From Pegea sp. RAD2-039 (lineage: Eukaryota > Chordata > Thaliacea > Salpida > Salpidae), in the NCBI GenBank assembly GCA_034620365.1, contig JAQGEQ010000329.1, forward strand, positions 186,001 to 250,000: a DNA stretch of 64,000 bases. Direction: 5' to 3'. A model generated the notes under the pieces. The model ran no database searches. It had not been told where the DNA came from and was given only the letters and a program-made list of their open reading frames with translations. Within the stretch, counting starts at the first letter, position 1; the number at the start of each line of letters is the position of its first letter. Position numbers and translations under genes: made by a program. This document shows positions 1 to 11,900 of this stretch, one piece after another.

Positions 1-926
1 GTAAACCGGCTGCAAGTTCCTTGAACCAATATTGTATCAATGGATTTATTATTCAACGAGTATCTTCGGTCCTAGACCTCGGCATTACCTTATCATCTGA
101 CTTTAAATGACACAATTATGCTTCGAGAATTTTTGTAAAATCAATCAACCTTGTCTAACTTATTTTATAGATCTTTAATTCTAAGGATACATACTTCTTT
201 ATCAATCTCTTCAAATTGTACATACGTCCAGTTCTTAATTACAATGTCAGTGCATAGATGCCATATCAAGTTAATGATATAACAAAAATCAAGTCTGTTC
301 AGGCATCATTTTCGAGATTGGTATGCAGGAAACTTAGTATTAAATACGATAACTATAAACGTCGTCTTAGCGTTTTTGATTTAGACACTTTGGAATTTCG
401 ACGGATTAAATACGACTTAATTCTCATTTTTGAAATTATTCATAATCTAATTGGCCTTAAATTCGATGCTTTCTTTTCCATTAGTTCTTCCCTCAAGTTA
501 TACTAACTCAGATGACAGACATTACATCTTAATAAGCCCATGCACTTGGTACATTAATTAGAGCGATTTTTTTTTCATACCGCACAATTATTACTTGGAA
601 CCAACTGCCATCAGACATTGTCATGTCAGAACCACTCGTATTGTTCAAGCAGAGGTTGAACCGTTATAATATTGCCAACATTGTCATTTATAAACTGTGA
701 TTTTTCCCTATCTTTTATGATAACATTCTATGTAATTGTTGATGCTTCAATACTGCTTCTTTATTTGTTTCAATGCTTTGACGACTACTGAATTGCCATG
801 TGTTACATCTTTTGCCTTCTCTGTTTCTAACTTGACAGATATTATTTGTTAAAATGTGTTTTAGTTGGAAGTGCTCGCTTCAAGCACCCCTCCTTCGCAT
901 TTATTGAAATAAATGAATAAATTTGT
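1..926 (+). mobile_element. 3' end of a decayed CR1/L2-like non-LTR retrotransposon
   Basis: The plus strand encodes pieces of the C-terminal part of a LINE reverse transcriptase: a DLGI block near 78-110, then an open stretch at 258-506 with the pattern Q-x-SF-x-R, LEFRRIKYDLI and a trailing FF, which is the usual end of CR1/L2/Jockey-type polymerases. A further piece resembling the family's terminal block (FF...WNQLPSDIV-like) is readable around 565-690. Stops and frame changes separate the pieces, so the copy is dead. The 3' end is short, with ATTGAAATAAATGAATAAA near 904-922, like the AT-rich tails of CR1/L2 elements. The 5' part lies outside the window. Clade assignment is an inference from memory of the family. 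Confidence 0.75.
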
Positions 927-1239
927 TTTTTTTTATGATTCTACCTGTAGCGTTTTTTAATAGCTAAAAATCTTATAGCTTGAGCAGTTCATTAGTAAAT
1001 TTTCAAAACTTTCATAAAAACTTTTATAAGTTTAGATGTCTGTATAACGTTTTTATTTACTTTTTTAGTAAAAAGTTGTATATTGTGTTTTTATGGTAAG
1101 TAAGTTTATAGTGTTTTTATTAGAAATTGATTTAGAACAAGTCAGCTATGTACAGTCCTTTCTATCTAAACCGTTCGTTGATAGTGTTCAGTTCCGTTTC
1201 AGCTAAGGTCTTTTGACAACGTGCATTTATACGAACCTA
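927..1239 (+). promoter_or_regulatory. 5' flank and probable promoter/5' UTR of RPLP1
   Basis: This short interval between the retrotransposon relic and the RPLP1 start must hold the promoter. A pyrimidine-rich patch (CTTTCTATCT near 1160) could be a TOP-like transcription start, as expected for ribosomal-protein genes, but no TATA box is clear. The boundary is an inference. Confidence 0.35.
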
Positions 1240-2233
1240 ATGGCATCCACATCAGAACTTGCATGCGTTTATTCTGCTCTTATTCTCAGTGATGATCAAG
1301 TTGAAATCACAGTAAGTTTCAATTTATCAAAAATTTGGTTTAGAGTTATTTACTACTTTTTGAAAATATTTCATGATGTATAAATTGCCAGCTTATTTGT
1401 TGTTTAGTTTCTAATTTTAGTCTCTATTTTAGTTTCTAATTTTGTTAGTTATTTTGTAAATTTAAGTAAGTGTTAAACTAATTGTATTTGTTTGATGTCA
1501 CTGCTTGGTGGTGTATAGTTGTAAACTGTACTTTAAGACTATTTATAATTTGTTATATTTATTTTGCTTTTATGTAATGTTTAGCTTGGTAGTAAAAATT
1601 TAATTTATTTTTGCTTTATATCAGATACTGAAATATTTTATTAAATTGCCATGTTAACTACTTTATTTAATTGTTAAATATTTTGTTATAAATCTTTTTT
1701 ATAATTTTGTTATGTATATAGTTTGCTTTTTTACATTTATTATTTGGTCATTTACTAAATCTAACTTTGGATCATTTATTGTATAAATTTTATAAATCAA
1801 AATCTGCTTTTTTATAAATTTGTTTAGTTATAAAATTAGAAATACTTTGATATTGAATTACAACTAATTTTTAAAATAAATATATTTTACAGAACTAATT
1901 ATTATAATGCAATTTTTTTATTTAATAAATTATAATATTTTGATAAATTATTGTTATATTATCTTGTATTTGTAGGCGGAAAAGATTGAAACTTTGGTCA
2001 AAGCCGCCAATGTTGATATTGAATCCTATTGGCCAGGACTCTTTGCAAAGGCACTTGAAGGCATGGATGTCAAATCTTTGATTTCAAATGTTGGATCTGG
2101 TTCCGGTGCTGCTCCCGCAGCTGCTGCTGCTGCTTCAGGAAATGCTCCTGCGGCTGCTGAAGAAGCTAAAGAAGAGGTGAAAGAAGAATCTGAAGAGTCA
2201 GATGATGATATGGGATTTGGTCTTTTTGATTAA
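1240..2233 (+). CDS. RPLP1: 60S acidic ribosomal protein P1
   Basis: Component of the ribosomal stalk that recruits translation GTPases to the large subunit. Two coding exons, 1240-1311 and 1976-2233, joined in phase 0 across a 664-nt GT-AG intron, give a 109-residue protein (human P1 has 114). Exon 1 starts [16 protein letters not shown] and carries the conserved N-terminal dimerisation helix. Exon 2 contains the [11 protein letters not shown] segment, an Ala/Gly/Pro-rich hinge and the acidic tail ending [11 protein letters not shown], which is the universal P1/P2 C-terminus that binds elongation factors. The N-terminal [11 protein letters not shown] pattern identifies P1 rather than P2. Two apparent introns follow the stop codon in the 3' UTR. 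Confidence 0.96.
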
Positions 2234-2632
2234 ACAAGGTTAGTAGTACATCAGTGATTAAAATTGTAAAATACATGATGCATAATCCTATCCATCTGAA
2301 ATTTTATCAAGAAGTTTTTTTTTTATTCTCATTTTTTAAGATCCTTTTATTTTACTTTTCAGGACCAAGCTTTCATTCATCTTTTAATTCATCAAGGTAA
2401 GTTTTGATTCAAAATCTTTTTCTTTAAATAAATTCACAATGATTAAAATCTAAAGCGCATTATGAAAGTTTATGATATCTCTCTATCCCTATGAGTGAAA
2501 TTATTTCAAATCTTATCAACTATTTTTTTTGATAAAATAGATTCTTAATTGAATTTTTTGTTTCAGAAAAGTGAAGAAGACCATGAGCTGTACTTTTAGC
2601 TCGTATATTTTACTCATTTTTCATTGAATAAA
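2234..2632 (+). other. RPLP1 3' UTR with two probable introns
   Basis: After the stop the sequence reads like spliced UTR. A donor GTTAGT follows ACAAG near 2240, and an acceptor TTTTCAG ends near 2362. A short exon (about 2363-2397) ends at GTAAGT, and a second acceptor TTTCAG ends near 2566, followed by the last piece to the poly(A) signal. The consensus quality at all four sites is good, but transcription evidence is needed. Such introns in ribosomal-protein genes sometimes host snoRNAs. I saw no clear box C/D or H/ACA structure here. Confidence 0.55.
2627..2632 (+). terminator. AATAAA poly(A) signal of RPLP1
   Basis: Canonical AATAAA followed by an A run, at the end of the inferred 3' UTR. 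Confidence 0.75.
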
Positions 2633-2639
2633 AAAAAAA

Positions 2640-5600
2640 TCTTCAACTATTGCTATTTTTATGTGTTGAATTTAGTGAAAGTTCTAAAATTTGTATTTTT
2701 AATATCTATTAAGCTTGTAAAGTTACACATCTTATAAGATGCTAATTTTCAGTTTTCAAAAAGTTTCTAAAGTTCCAAGTTTTATAAATTGTTTTAAGAC
2801 TCGATCTTTGAGCTTCAGAAGCTCTGGTATGTTCTCGAAAGGCTGTGATGTAGATTCACTTAAACAAGGTGATATGTCGTCATCAGGAATCATTTAACTG
2901 GTTAGCCTCAATCAGATGTATTTCATAAAAATGTAAAAGTTTGTTTCATTATAAAATTGGCGGTTAAAAGTTAGCCGATTTCAAATTAAAAAAGTTTGTG
3001 AAGTTTAACAGATGATTTTACTATAAGTTTACTGGTCATTTCATAAAAGTTTGATTCAAGCATACTTGTTCATTTTGAAATTTTCTGAAATGTGCAAAAC
3101 ATCTGGCTTTGATAGTAAGGGAAGATAATTGGTTATAAGATCCACAGATACATTTTTAGTGTGCATTTAAGTGAGTACATCTAGTAGTAATTGCTTGTTG
3201 CTTCATAAAATAAAGGCTTCTCTGGGGTTTCAGTTTGTTATATACCCTTGTACTCAGCATAAGCTTTTTTGGCTTACTTTATTTGTCACTACAAGTAAAT
3301 TTTAAGCATTACTTTCATGATTATAAAACCTTTAAAGCTCAATAAATTGACAGTTAACTTTAATATTATTTACTCAATTATGAAAGCATCAAAAAACCCA
3401 ATCATGTGATTTTAATTCTTATCAAGTTTTTTTATTACGAAGTATAATATTTATTAGAGACAGTTTTGAAGAAGCTTATTGGTGATTAGGCGAAGGTTTG
3501 ACCATTAGATAATTAAAAGCTTTTTTTAATTTAATGGATAGATTATAGTAATAGAAAAGTAACTGAATAATGCTGCCAAGTAAGTTTCCACATCATTTTT
3601 GTGAAAAGTTAACCATTTTTCATCATATATTTTCTATAAAGGTTAATCTTTAGTTTAGTCAAGCATAAAAGAGATAAATCTTTAAGCATGTACGTCGATA
3701 AAACAATATTATCATCTATATATATATTTTATTTGGCGTTTTTTTTTTTTAACTTTTTTGTTAAAATAATTATCAATTTCTATTTCAAATATCCTTATGT
3801 AATTTGTTTCTTTATTAGATTCATAACATTCAAGCAAACTTGTAATTTTAGTCCAAATATAAACTCTATTAAGAATTTTAAACTTTCCACTGCAATACGT
3901 TAGATCAAGAAACAAAATTCAGTCTATAATTCAAAGTGAAATATCAATTGCGAAATCACCGTCTAATTTTTATTGAATACTCCGTACAATATAATTTTCA
4001 AATTTATCAGACATTATAATATTTACTAAATGTTTTACTTAATATTATACCGGTAATAATAATTTGGTTTGTGTTTTGTTTCTATTATTATTTAATCGGA
4101 TAATAGCTGTTTACATTTATAATAAACTATCTCACGTTTAATATCTAGCGTTTGACTTTGATGATTTGCTTTATATCAAAATACTTTAATTACTTTTAAT
4201 ATTCTAATTGAAAATGAATATTTTAATAAATGTTTTCTTTAACCAACTTTTATTTTTCAAGTTAAACTCAGTAATTATTCTAAAGTTTATAATTTTTGTT
4301 GTTATATTATTCATTTTAAATATTATAAGTCTCAAACATTATACTAATAACTCTATTTATTATTTAGATGTAGTAAATTATGTATGTACCAAAAGTTAAT
4401 ATTATTTCAATTTATTATCAGCAGTTGTTTTTATCAGTTGATTTATCTATTCCAACTGCAGAAAGCTTTGTTGTTTTTGAATGTTTCAATTAACTTGATT
4501 AGTGGTATTCTATTTAAGCAATTCTGTTTTCATGCTTAGAATGTGATTAAAAGATATTTACTATTTAAATGTTGATTGTGAAAGTAGAACTGTTATATTT
4601 CTTTTACTTCAATTTCAATTTTCAAAACAATTATTAGATTATAAACAATTTATTATGACTTAACATCTTTGTTATTGTTCTTTTTTGTATAAGAAAATAT
4701 ACAATATTTTTTATCAATGATTTTTAGATTTTCAATAATATTTATGTATAAAATAAACTTCTGAATATCTGAATTTGAAATAGTAAGTATTATTAAACCG
4801 TTAGAAATTTATTAGTATTTAGTAATGAATTTTAGTTATACTAATTATTGGTTTCATCTATTTAAAACATACTTTTAAATATTTATTTTAAATTTATTTG
4901 TAATTATAATATAGTAACTGAAAATGATTAAGTTTTAAAAATAGTGATTTTTGTATGGGTTTTATGTAATTATGAAATAGATTACTAATTTAAAAGAATG
5001 TAGACTTAAATAATAGTTTACTTTTTTATACAAGTTTTTATGTTTGTTATTTTATTATGAAATTTTTAACATTTTTGATTAATTTTGTTTAAGTGTAGTA
5101 AGTTGTTGAATTATAATTTATTCTCAATGGTTTTCATTTATGCATGATTAATATAATTTTTGTTTTATAATCATAATATATTCATTTAACAAAATGCTGT
5201 TTTTTGAAATATATATTATCTGATTTGAATAAATTATTTACAATTTTTATCTTTTGCATATTTATAAAAGAAATAAATAGTTTAGGTAGAAAATATAATT
5301 TTTTTTACTAGTATTTATTATAATTTCTTAGAAATAAATTTAGCTTTAACCTTCAACAATGAACATTTTATGCTGAATTAAACCAGATTTTTATCTTACT
5401 TTATCAATTATTGTTATCTGCTTTTATATAAAGTATATTTTGTTTAGAAATTCAATCTTTTTGTATCACTTAATCTTTCTTTTTTACATTTTCTTTATGA
5501 TAATTTCTTAAAATTACATAAAATACTTTTTAAAGTAGGTTTTTGATATTTAGAAAATCACAATAAGTAATGCCTTTATTTTGTAGTAGAGAAATTGTAA

Positions 5601-5903
5601 TATATTTGTAATTATATCTTTATTAAGTTCTTTTCTCAAAAATATTGTACTCAAATGCATCAGGTTAATTATATGTTTTGTTTGTTTGCTAATTGTATCA
5701 TTTAAATATATTTTAATGTTGGTTTTTAATTAGAAATATAATTTAACTAATGTATAATTAATAGCTTCAATAAATTTTATAATCTAATTGGATTTTTTTA
5801 AAACTTCAAATCCTTTAACTTAGTCTTTTACAGATAATTACATAAAATATAAAATTTCTTTATCTAAGCCTTTTATATTCAAAAATATTTTTATAATAAA
5901 ATC
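2640..5903. other. AT-rich intergenic region between RPLP1 and RNF123
   Basis: No coding pattern was recognised on either strand. The few open stretches (for example 3688-3915 on both strands, 4208-4399 plus) are low-complexity AT sequence. An acceptor-like CTTTTACAG at about 5824-5832 lies 70 nt before the RNF123 start and may mark a 5' UTR intron or a spliced-leader site. Confidence 0.5.
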
Positions 5904-8900
5904 ATGGCTAGCCAATTTTCATCATCTTTAAATCTAAGATCAATGGCAAAAAAGAGCAAAAGTAAGATCAAAAGATTAAATAATCTTTAATAATTTTATT
6001 ATATAAACCTTTCTAGCATACTGTATTTAAATAATCATTTTTATTAGTTAGTTTAATAATATTTTCTAAATTTTATCAAAAATCAGTTTGATTCGAACTT
6101 TAATTTATATTAAACATTTCCAGTTTCAAACCCTATACTTGATCAGTTACTCTCTCATATTTTCGAAGCTTCTGTAGATGGGTAAGTTATTAAAAGTGAA
6201 AGCTTTTATTAATTTTAGTAATTAACATTTGTTGGTTTATTTTATTTCATTTTTATTACTGTGATTTATATAAATAATGTTTAGAAATTAGAACTAACTG
6301 AAAGCATACTTAAAATTATATTTGCAAAATCTATAAGAATTGTGTAAAAACAGAACTACTTACGACATAAAGTTTTGTATTATAAAGTAAAAATTGTTTT
6401 CATTAAGTTCTTTAAAATGACTCAGAATTTTGAACAAATTTACAAATATATAATTAGTTTTTTCTCGATTATATTCTTAAAAAACATTTCTTTTCAACTT
6501 CCAACAATTTGTTGTCAACTTGAAGTTGGTGCATAGCATCAACAACATCACATGATCACCATCATGATCAGATTTATCATCAGATCTTCTATTAATAGAA
6601 CTAATTAACATTTACTGTTTAACTTTTTGGTTTAATTTCTTATAATATCTTTTAGATCTTCTCTTAGTTTTGATAATCTTCACCAGCACATAGACGCTGT
6701 TGTTAAAAGTAAAAGTGTTCAAGACTCTGTTGCAAGTACTTCATCACCTACTCTAGGTTAGTATTTGATTAAACTAATTTTCTATCTCATCCTTATTCTT
6801 TTCTCTGGTGTGCTTAATGACGTCATGCTTACTATTAGTTTCTCTGTTATCATATGACTAGTGACAAAAGTTTATTAGCCTTATGACTTGGTGATTTTTG
6901 ACATTATGTTCCTTTTGTAAGGTCAAAAACCCACTTCTTTTGCACCAAGTTTTAAACACAATGTCAAAACGTTGTTCAGTGACAAAAAATCGAAACTTAC
7001 CAACCAACTTTCAACAGAAGGTTTGCTTTCTTTCATAATATGTTTATTAGTTAACAAAGTTTTTCTACTTATCATTGATTATAGCTGTTACAAGCGGGAG
7101 AGTTGGTCTTTCTGATGATGTTGGTTTACAAAAACATAGCTTAGATACAGTACCAGGAAATAATTTGGCAATCATAGGCAACAACAACTTTCAATCAGTC
7201 AAAGTATCTCATTGTGTTTTCAAAGGTGAGTGAAGCACTTTGAATATCAGCAGCTAATCAAATGATATTGAAGGGAAATGGATGTACGAAGTGTTATTAG
7301 GAAGTTCTGGACTTATGCAGGTAGGATGGTGTCTGTCTTCATGTAAATTCAATAGAGAAGAAGGTGTTGGTGACACTAAAGACTCGTACGCATTTGATGG
7401 TTATCGTGAAGCGAAATGGAACAGCAGGACAAGCACTAAATACGGAACTGTAAGTCGATTTGTAGTTTCAACCAATCAACTGTTGATGTCTACAGACGTG
7501 GCAAGCTGATGACATTGTGACATGTTTATTGAACTTAGATGACAGGAACGTCTCATTCATGCTGTATGTATGTCTACTTGTTACTTTCATATTTACAACT
7601 ATCTTTGTAGGAATGGAAAAGATTTAGGAATAGCATTTACTAATGTCAGTGTTGGACCTGGTTTTGCTTATTTTCCTGGGCTTAGTCTGGCCATCAAAGA
7701 AATTGCTTATTGTAATTTTGGTCACCGACCATTTGCCCATCCAGTGGACGGGTACCAGCCTTTACAGGTGACCAGAAATGTCCTCTGAATTCAACAACAT
7801 GAGAAATATTTGAAATATTTTTAGAGCTTACCAACTAATCTAACCGAAGCAAGGTACCTCACGAATTGCTTGACAAGATTTTATCGACTTTCTCGGGATG
7901 CACCAGATTTGTACAACAAAGTTGCTCCCTTCCAGCGTAATATCGTCCTTGTCAACATTATTCAAAGATTGTCTCCTCTTATGGTAGTTACAAGAAGATA
8001 TCTTCGACATTTACTAACAAGTTGATATTTGCTTCCAGAAAACTGTTTATAATATTGATGCTTTTCTGATTCCATTTCTGCTTGACATAACTCCAAAAAA
8101 TTGTCCCTTAAATCGACAAGACTCTCTTCCTAGTGATCCTACTATCTTTAAAGACCTTCATAATGTTTTAACAGCTTTTTGGGAATATACAGAAGTAAAA
8201 AAGAGTCCTTCTGTAATTGCGAATTGATTTCTACGGTTTTTTGTTGCAAATAGGTCAAAGAAGCAAAAGAGATGATCAATTGCGTTTTTTCGAGTGTTCT
8301 ACGCAATTATCGAAGCTCGCCAGCTACATCTAGTTTAGAAACGCAGAAAAATCTTCTCATATTTGTTCAAGGACTTTTTTTACACCAACAAACTAAACGA
8401 CATGTTGCAGTGGCTTGCTCATATCCTTTTCTTGATGTTGTTATCAAATCTTTTATATTTATGATGTTGAAATCTGATTTTTCTTAACAATTACATCTCC
8501 TATGTTGCATCAAACGTTCGACAGGAATTCGGAGTTACCTTGTCTCTTCCATATCAAGCATATTTCGAAACATAATGAATCCGAACTCAACACCATCCTC
8601 ACCGACAACCTACTATCACGTGATATTAGTCAGATGTCACGTGATAACCAATCACAAACAGATGAGGAAATAAATCAAAAGTCCATGAAGCAAATTAGTG
8701 ATGAGGTTCTGAAGTTAAAAGAGAGAATAATAGGTAGTGATAGTTTCGTTGTTATTCTCACCTGACTCATCAATTATTTGCAGTTTTGAAAAGTTTACAA
8801 AGAGGAATAATGCGGTTGTTGATGGTAGAAAACACCAATGATGTGGGTTGCTGCTTATATATTTCTTTCATTTAATTATATTCCTATTTTATCCTCTTTC

Positions 8901-11900
8901 AGGGTCTGCTTGTCAGTGTGACATTTGTGAAGTATTTTCGAAATTATTTAAAGAATATCTGTGTAACGCGGGTAAGTCTTTACAGACATTTTCATACAAA
9001 GTTTAAATGATTGTTAGGTGTTTCCAAACTCAAATTTAGAATAATTTGTTGAGTGTTTCCAAGCTCAAATTTAGAATAATTTGTTGGGTGTTTCCAAACT
9101 CAAATTTAGAATAATTTGTTGAGTGTTACCAAACTCAAATTTAGAATAATTTGTTGAGTGTCTCCAAACTCAAATTTAGAATAATTTGTTGAGTGTTTCC
9201 AAACTCAAATTTAGAATAATTTGTTGAGTGTTTCCAAACTCAAATTTAGAATAATTTGTTGAGTGTTTCCAAACTCAAATTTAGAATAATTTGTTAAGTG
9301 TTTCCAAACTCAAATTTAGAATAATTTGTTGAGTGTTTCCAAACTCAAATTTAGAATAATTTGCTGAGTGTTTCCAAACTCAAATTTAGAATAACTTGTT
9401 GAGTGTTTCTAAACTCAAATTTAGAATAATTTGTTGAGTGTTTCCAATTGAATTTCAGACAAATGATATGACGGCTGTATGCTCAGCTTTTGTTCTTCAT
9501 TCTTTCATGCAACGATTACTAGATGTTGTCAAATCACTTTGGGATCATTTTTCATCTTCTAACTCTTCTTATATCCCTTCTTCTGAGGCTTACATCCCAA
9601 TAGAGCTCTTCTACACAGATGCTATCGACTATTTCGAGTTACAAAGAGCTGGTGGCCTAAAAAGTTTCCTTTTCAACGAACATAAAGGTTTAAAGTGACT
9701 GACAAAATGGCTTTTTTTCTGAGTGGCCTTCATTTGATCACCAGATGCATTAGCAAAAGAAGGTGTTACAGTTTCAAGAGGACGCGGACGCCGTCCTGCC
9801 ACTGAAGATGGTGGAACCTGGTCCGATTCGTTCAATCGATTCATCACAGATGAAGGAGGACCTTCTGCTCCATCTTTGATCTCAGAAGAAGGTCTTGAGC
9901 CTCCTCCATAACTACATCATCTAACATCTTTTATACAGATTCTGATTATGACGCCTTCACACCAGTGATTCGATTAGCGCGAGCTCTTCTCAGCACACAA
10001 TCAAATAAAAATGAAAATCGAAATTTGATGGTTACCAGGCAGAGATTGAAACAAGCCAAGGAGGAAGCCATGCCAACGAAGGCATCTCTTCTTGAACTAT
10101 CTGATGGTTGTCTTCTTCTGTACTGCATCGTTGTTCATCAACAGATGGATAAAGTACGTCATCACTTGTGGCGTCATCACTTATGACGTCATGCTTTTAT
10201 TATAGCTGCATACGATTAGAGGTAAAGTAAGCGACTACACGAGCTCACTGAGGAATATTGAACGTAAAATCCAACTTTGTTCGAAAAGTAACGAGGTAGG
10301 TGCTGATGATGTAGATTCTACTTGAAGACATCATCTGTTTGATGTTTGCAGCGAGATGATATCCGTATAAGTCTTCATCATTCTCATCAAATCCTCTTAC
10401 AACATCTTACTGATCTCAAAAGATCTTTTGTCTGGTTACGAGCTTCCATTTACTGCGTGGTGAGTTGAAGAGTTGATGACGTCATCATCGCTGACGTCAC
10501 TACTCTCAGGAAGCTCAACACAATTTGTGGTGGTTGTTTCGTCTCGCTCTTCGCACCATCCACTTATCTGCTAGTCGTGGTTCCTTCTTTAAGTTCATGC
10601 CTGAGTTCTACCTCACAGCGACCACCAAGTGAACTAGTTGCCTAGCAACGCTTTGTAGTTACGCGCGATTCATGTTAACAGATTGTATAAATGTCTTCGT
10701 GAATACATCTCACCTACAATCCCCTTCGACAACCTCCCTGAGTTTCGCTCAACTCTCCATTCTTTCATCAACTTTCTCAGCAAGTTCCATTGCGACCAGC
10801 GTATCGTCAACAACGGTTCGTGCCCCCTCCCCTCTGCGTCCTCTTCATCATCACCATCTTCATCGCAGATGTCAAGACCTCCCTTGCTAACACCATCGCA
10901 ACTTTTGTCACCTACCCCGAGCAATTAGAAGTAGTAGAAAGTCTAGAAAAAAACGAGTAAGTTGTCAATGTGCCCCAAGCCCCATAACCACCAGTATCAC
11001 GTGATTATTTCAGTATGAACGTGTTCGTACGTAACATGATGTACGCATATGATGAGGACAAGCCGTGGACAAGTGTGGGTCACCGAATCTTGGCCACTTT
11101 ATGGCGAGTGAGTTGTTAGGTGCCAATTAGTTACTGACCACTTATGACGTCATAAACAGGGCAGCGGGTTCGCAATGAGCTACGACCACCCGCCTTATGT
11201 GCGAAAAGTCCGTCAGTTACTGATCAGAGATAGAGGTGGAATATTTGACATCCTCATCTTGATCTTAATCCTCTTTTTTCAGATCCTTTCATCCCTAATT
11301 TGCTCCTAGATCAGATTAAACAGACATTGTTGAGTGAAACTGAATTATCGAGTAAATTCATCCACAGTATCCTTGAACATCTTAATTGGAGCTTCTCAGA
11401 GTTTATTGGTCAACTCCAAGAGGTTCTCTTCTCATCTCTAACATCCCAGACACTTAATCTACTCCATTAAAGGTCCAACAACAGAACGCTCGTACTTGGG
11501 ACAACCAAGCTGGAATCCTGGCTTCATTAGATGCCCAGGCACTTCGTCAACTTCGAATTGTAGACATGTTGTTCGAACTGTCCGTGGCTTTGATCCGTGT
11601 CCTTGAACTAACGGTCGCTTTAGCACCTCATGTTTACTTGGATTGGGAAAATCGTGACAGTTCTGAGACGTTAATGTACAGCTTGGTGCAGGTGAATGTC
11701 AAACTCCTCATCTTCATCTTCTTTCAAATCTTCCACTTTCAGTGTATCAATCAAATCTTGAGTCGAGCTACTACAAAAGAGAATTTATTTGAAAAAGTTG
11801 TTGCTGAAAGACAACCGGGTTGGTTTCTGATTGGCTGCTTGTCACGTCGTCTCATTTGCATAAAACGCAGGTCTCAGCACTGTGCAGCATTATCCTTTGA

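Noticed and set aside
2240-2566. Box C/D snoRNA inside the RPLP1 3' UTR introns
   Set aside because: ATGATG and CTGA are present but too close together, with no terminal stem or C'/D' boxes.
8903-8971. Alternative reading frame of this RNF123 exon ([14 protein letters not shown])
   Set aside because: It looks protein-like and Cys-rich but joins the next exon with an immediate stop. The other frame joins cleanly and matches the RNF123 family.
9016-9447. Regular repeat considered as a CRISPR array
   Set aside because: Units are head-to-tail with no unique spacers, in a eukaryotic intron; it is a minisatellite.
10670-10928. Three overlapping ORFs on both strands
   Set aside because: They run through two RNF123 exons and the intron between them. 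Only the frame joined by splicing matches RNF123.
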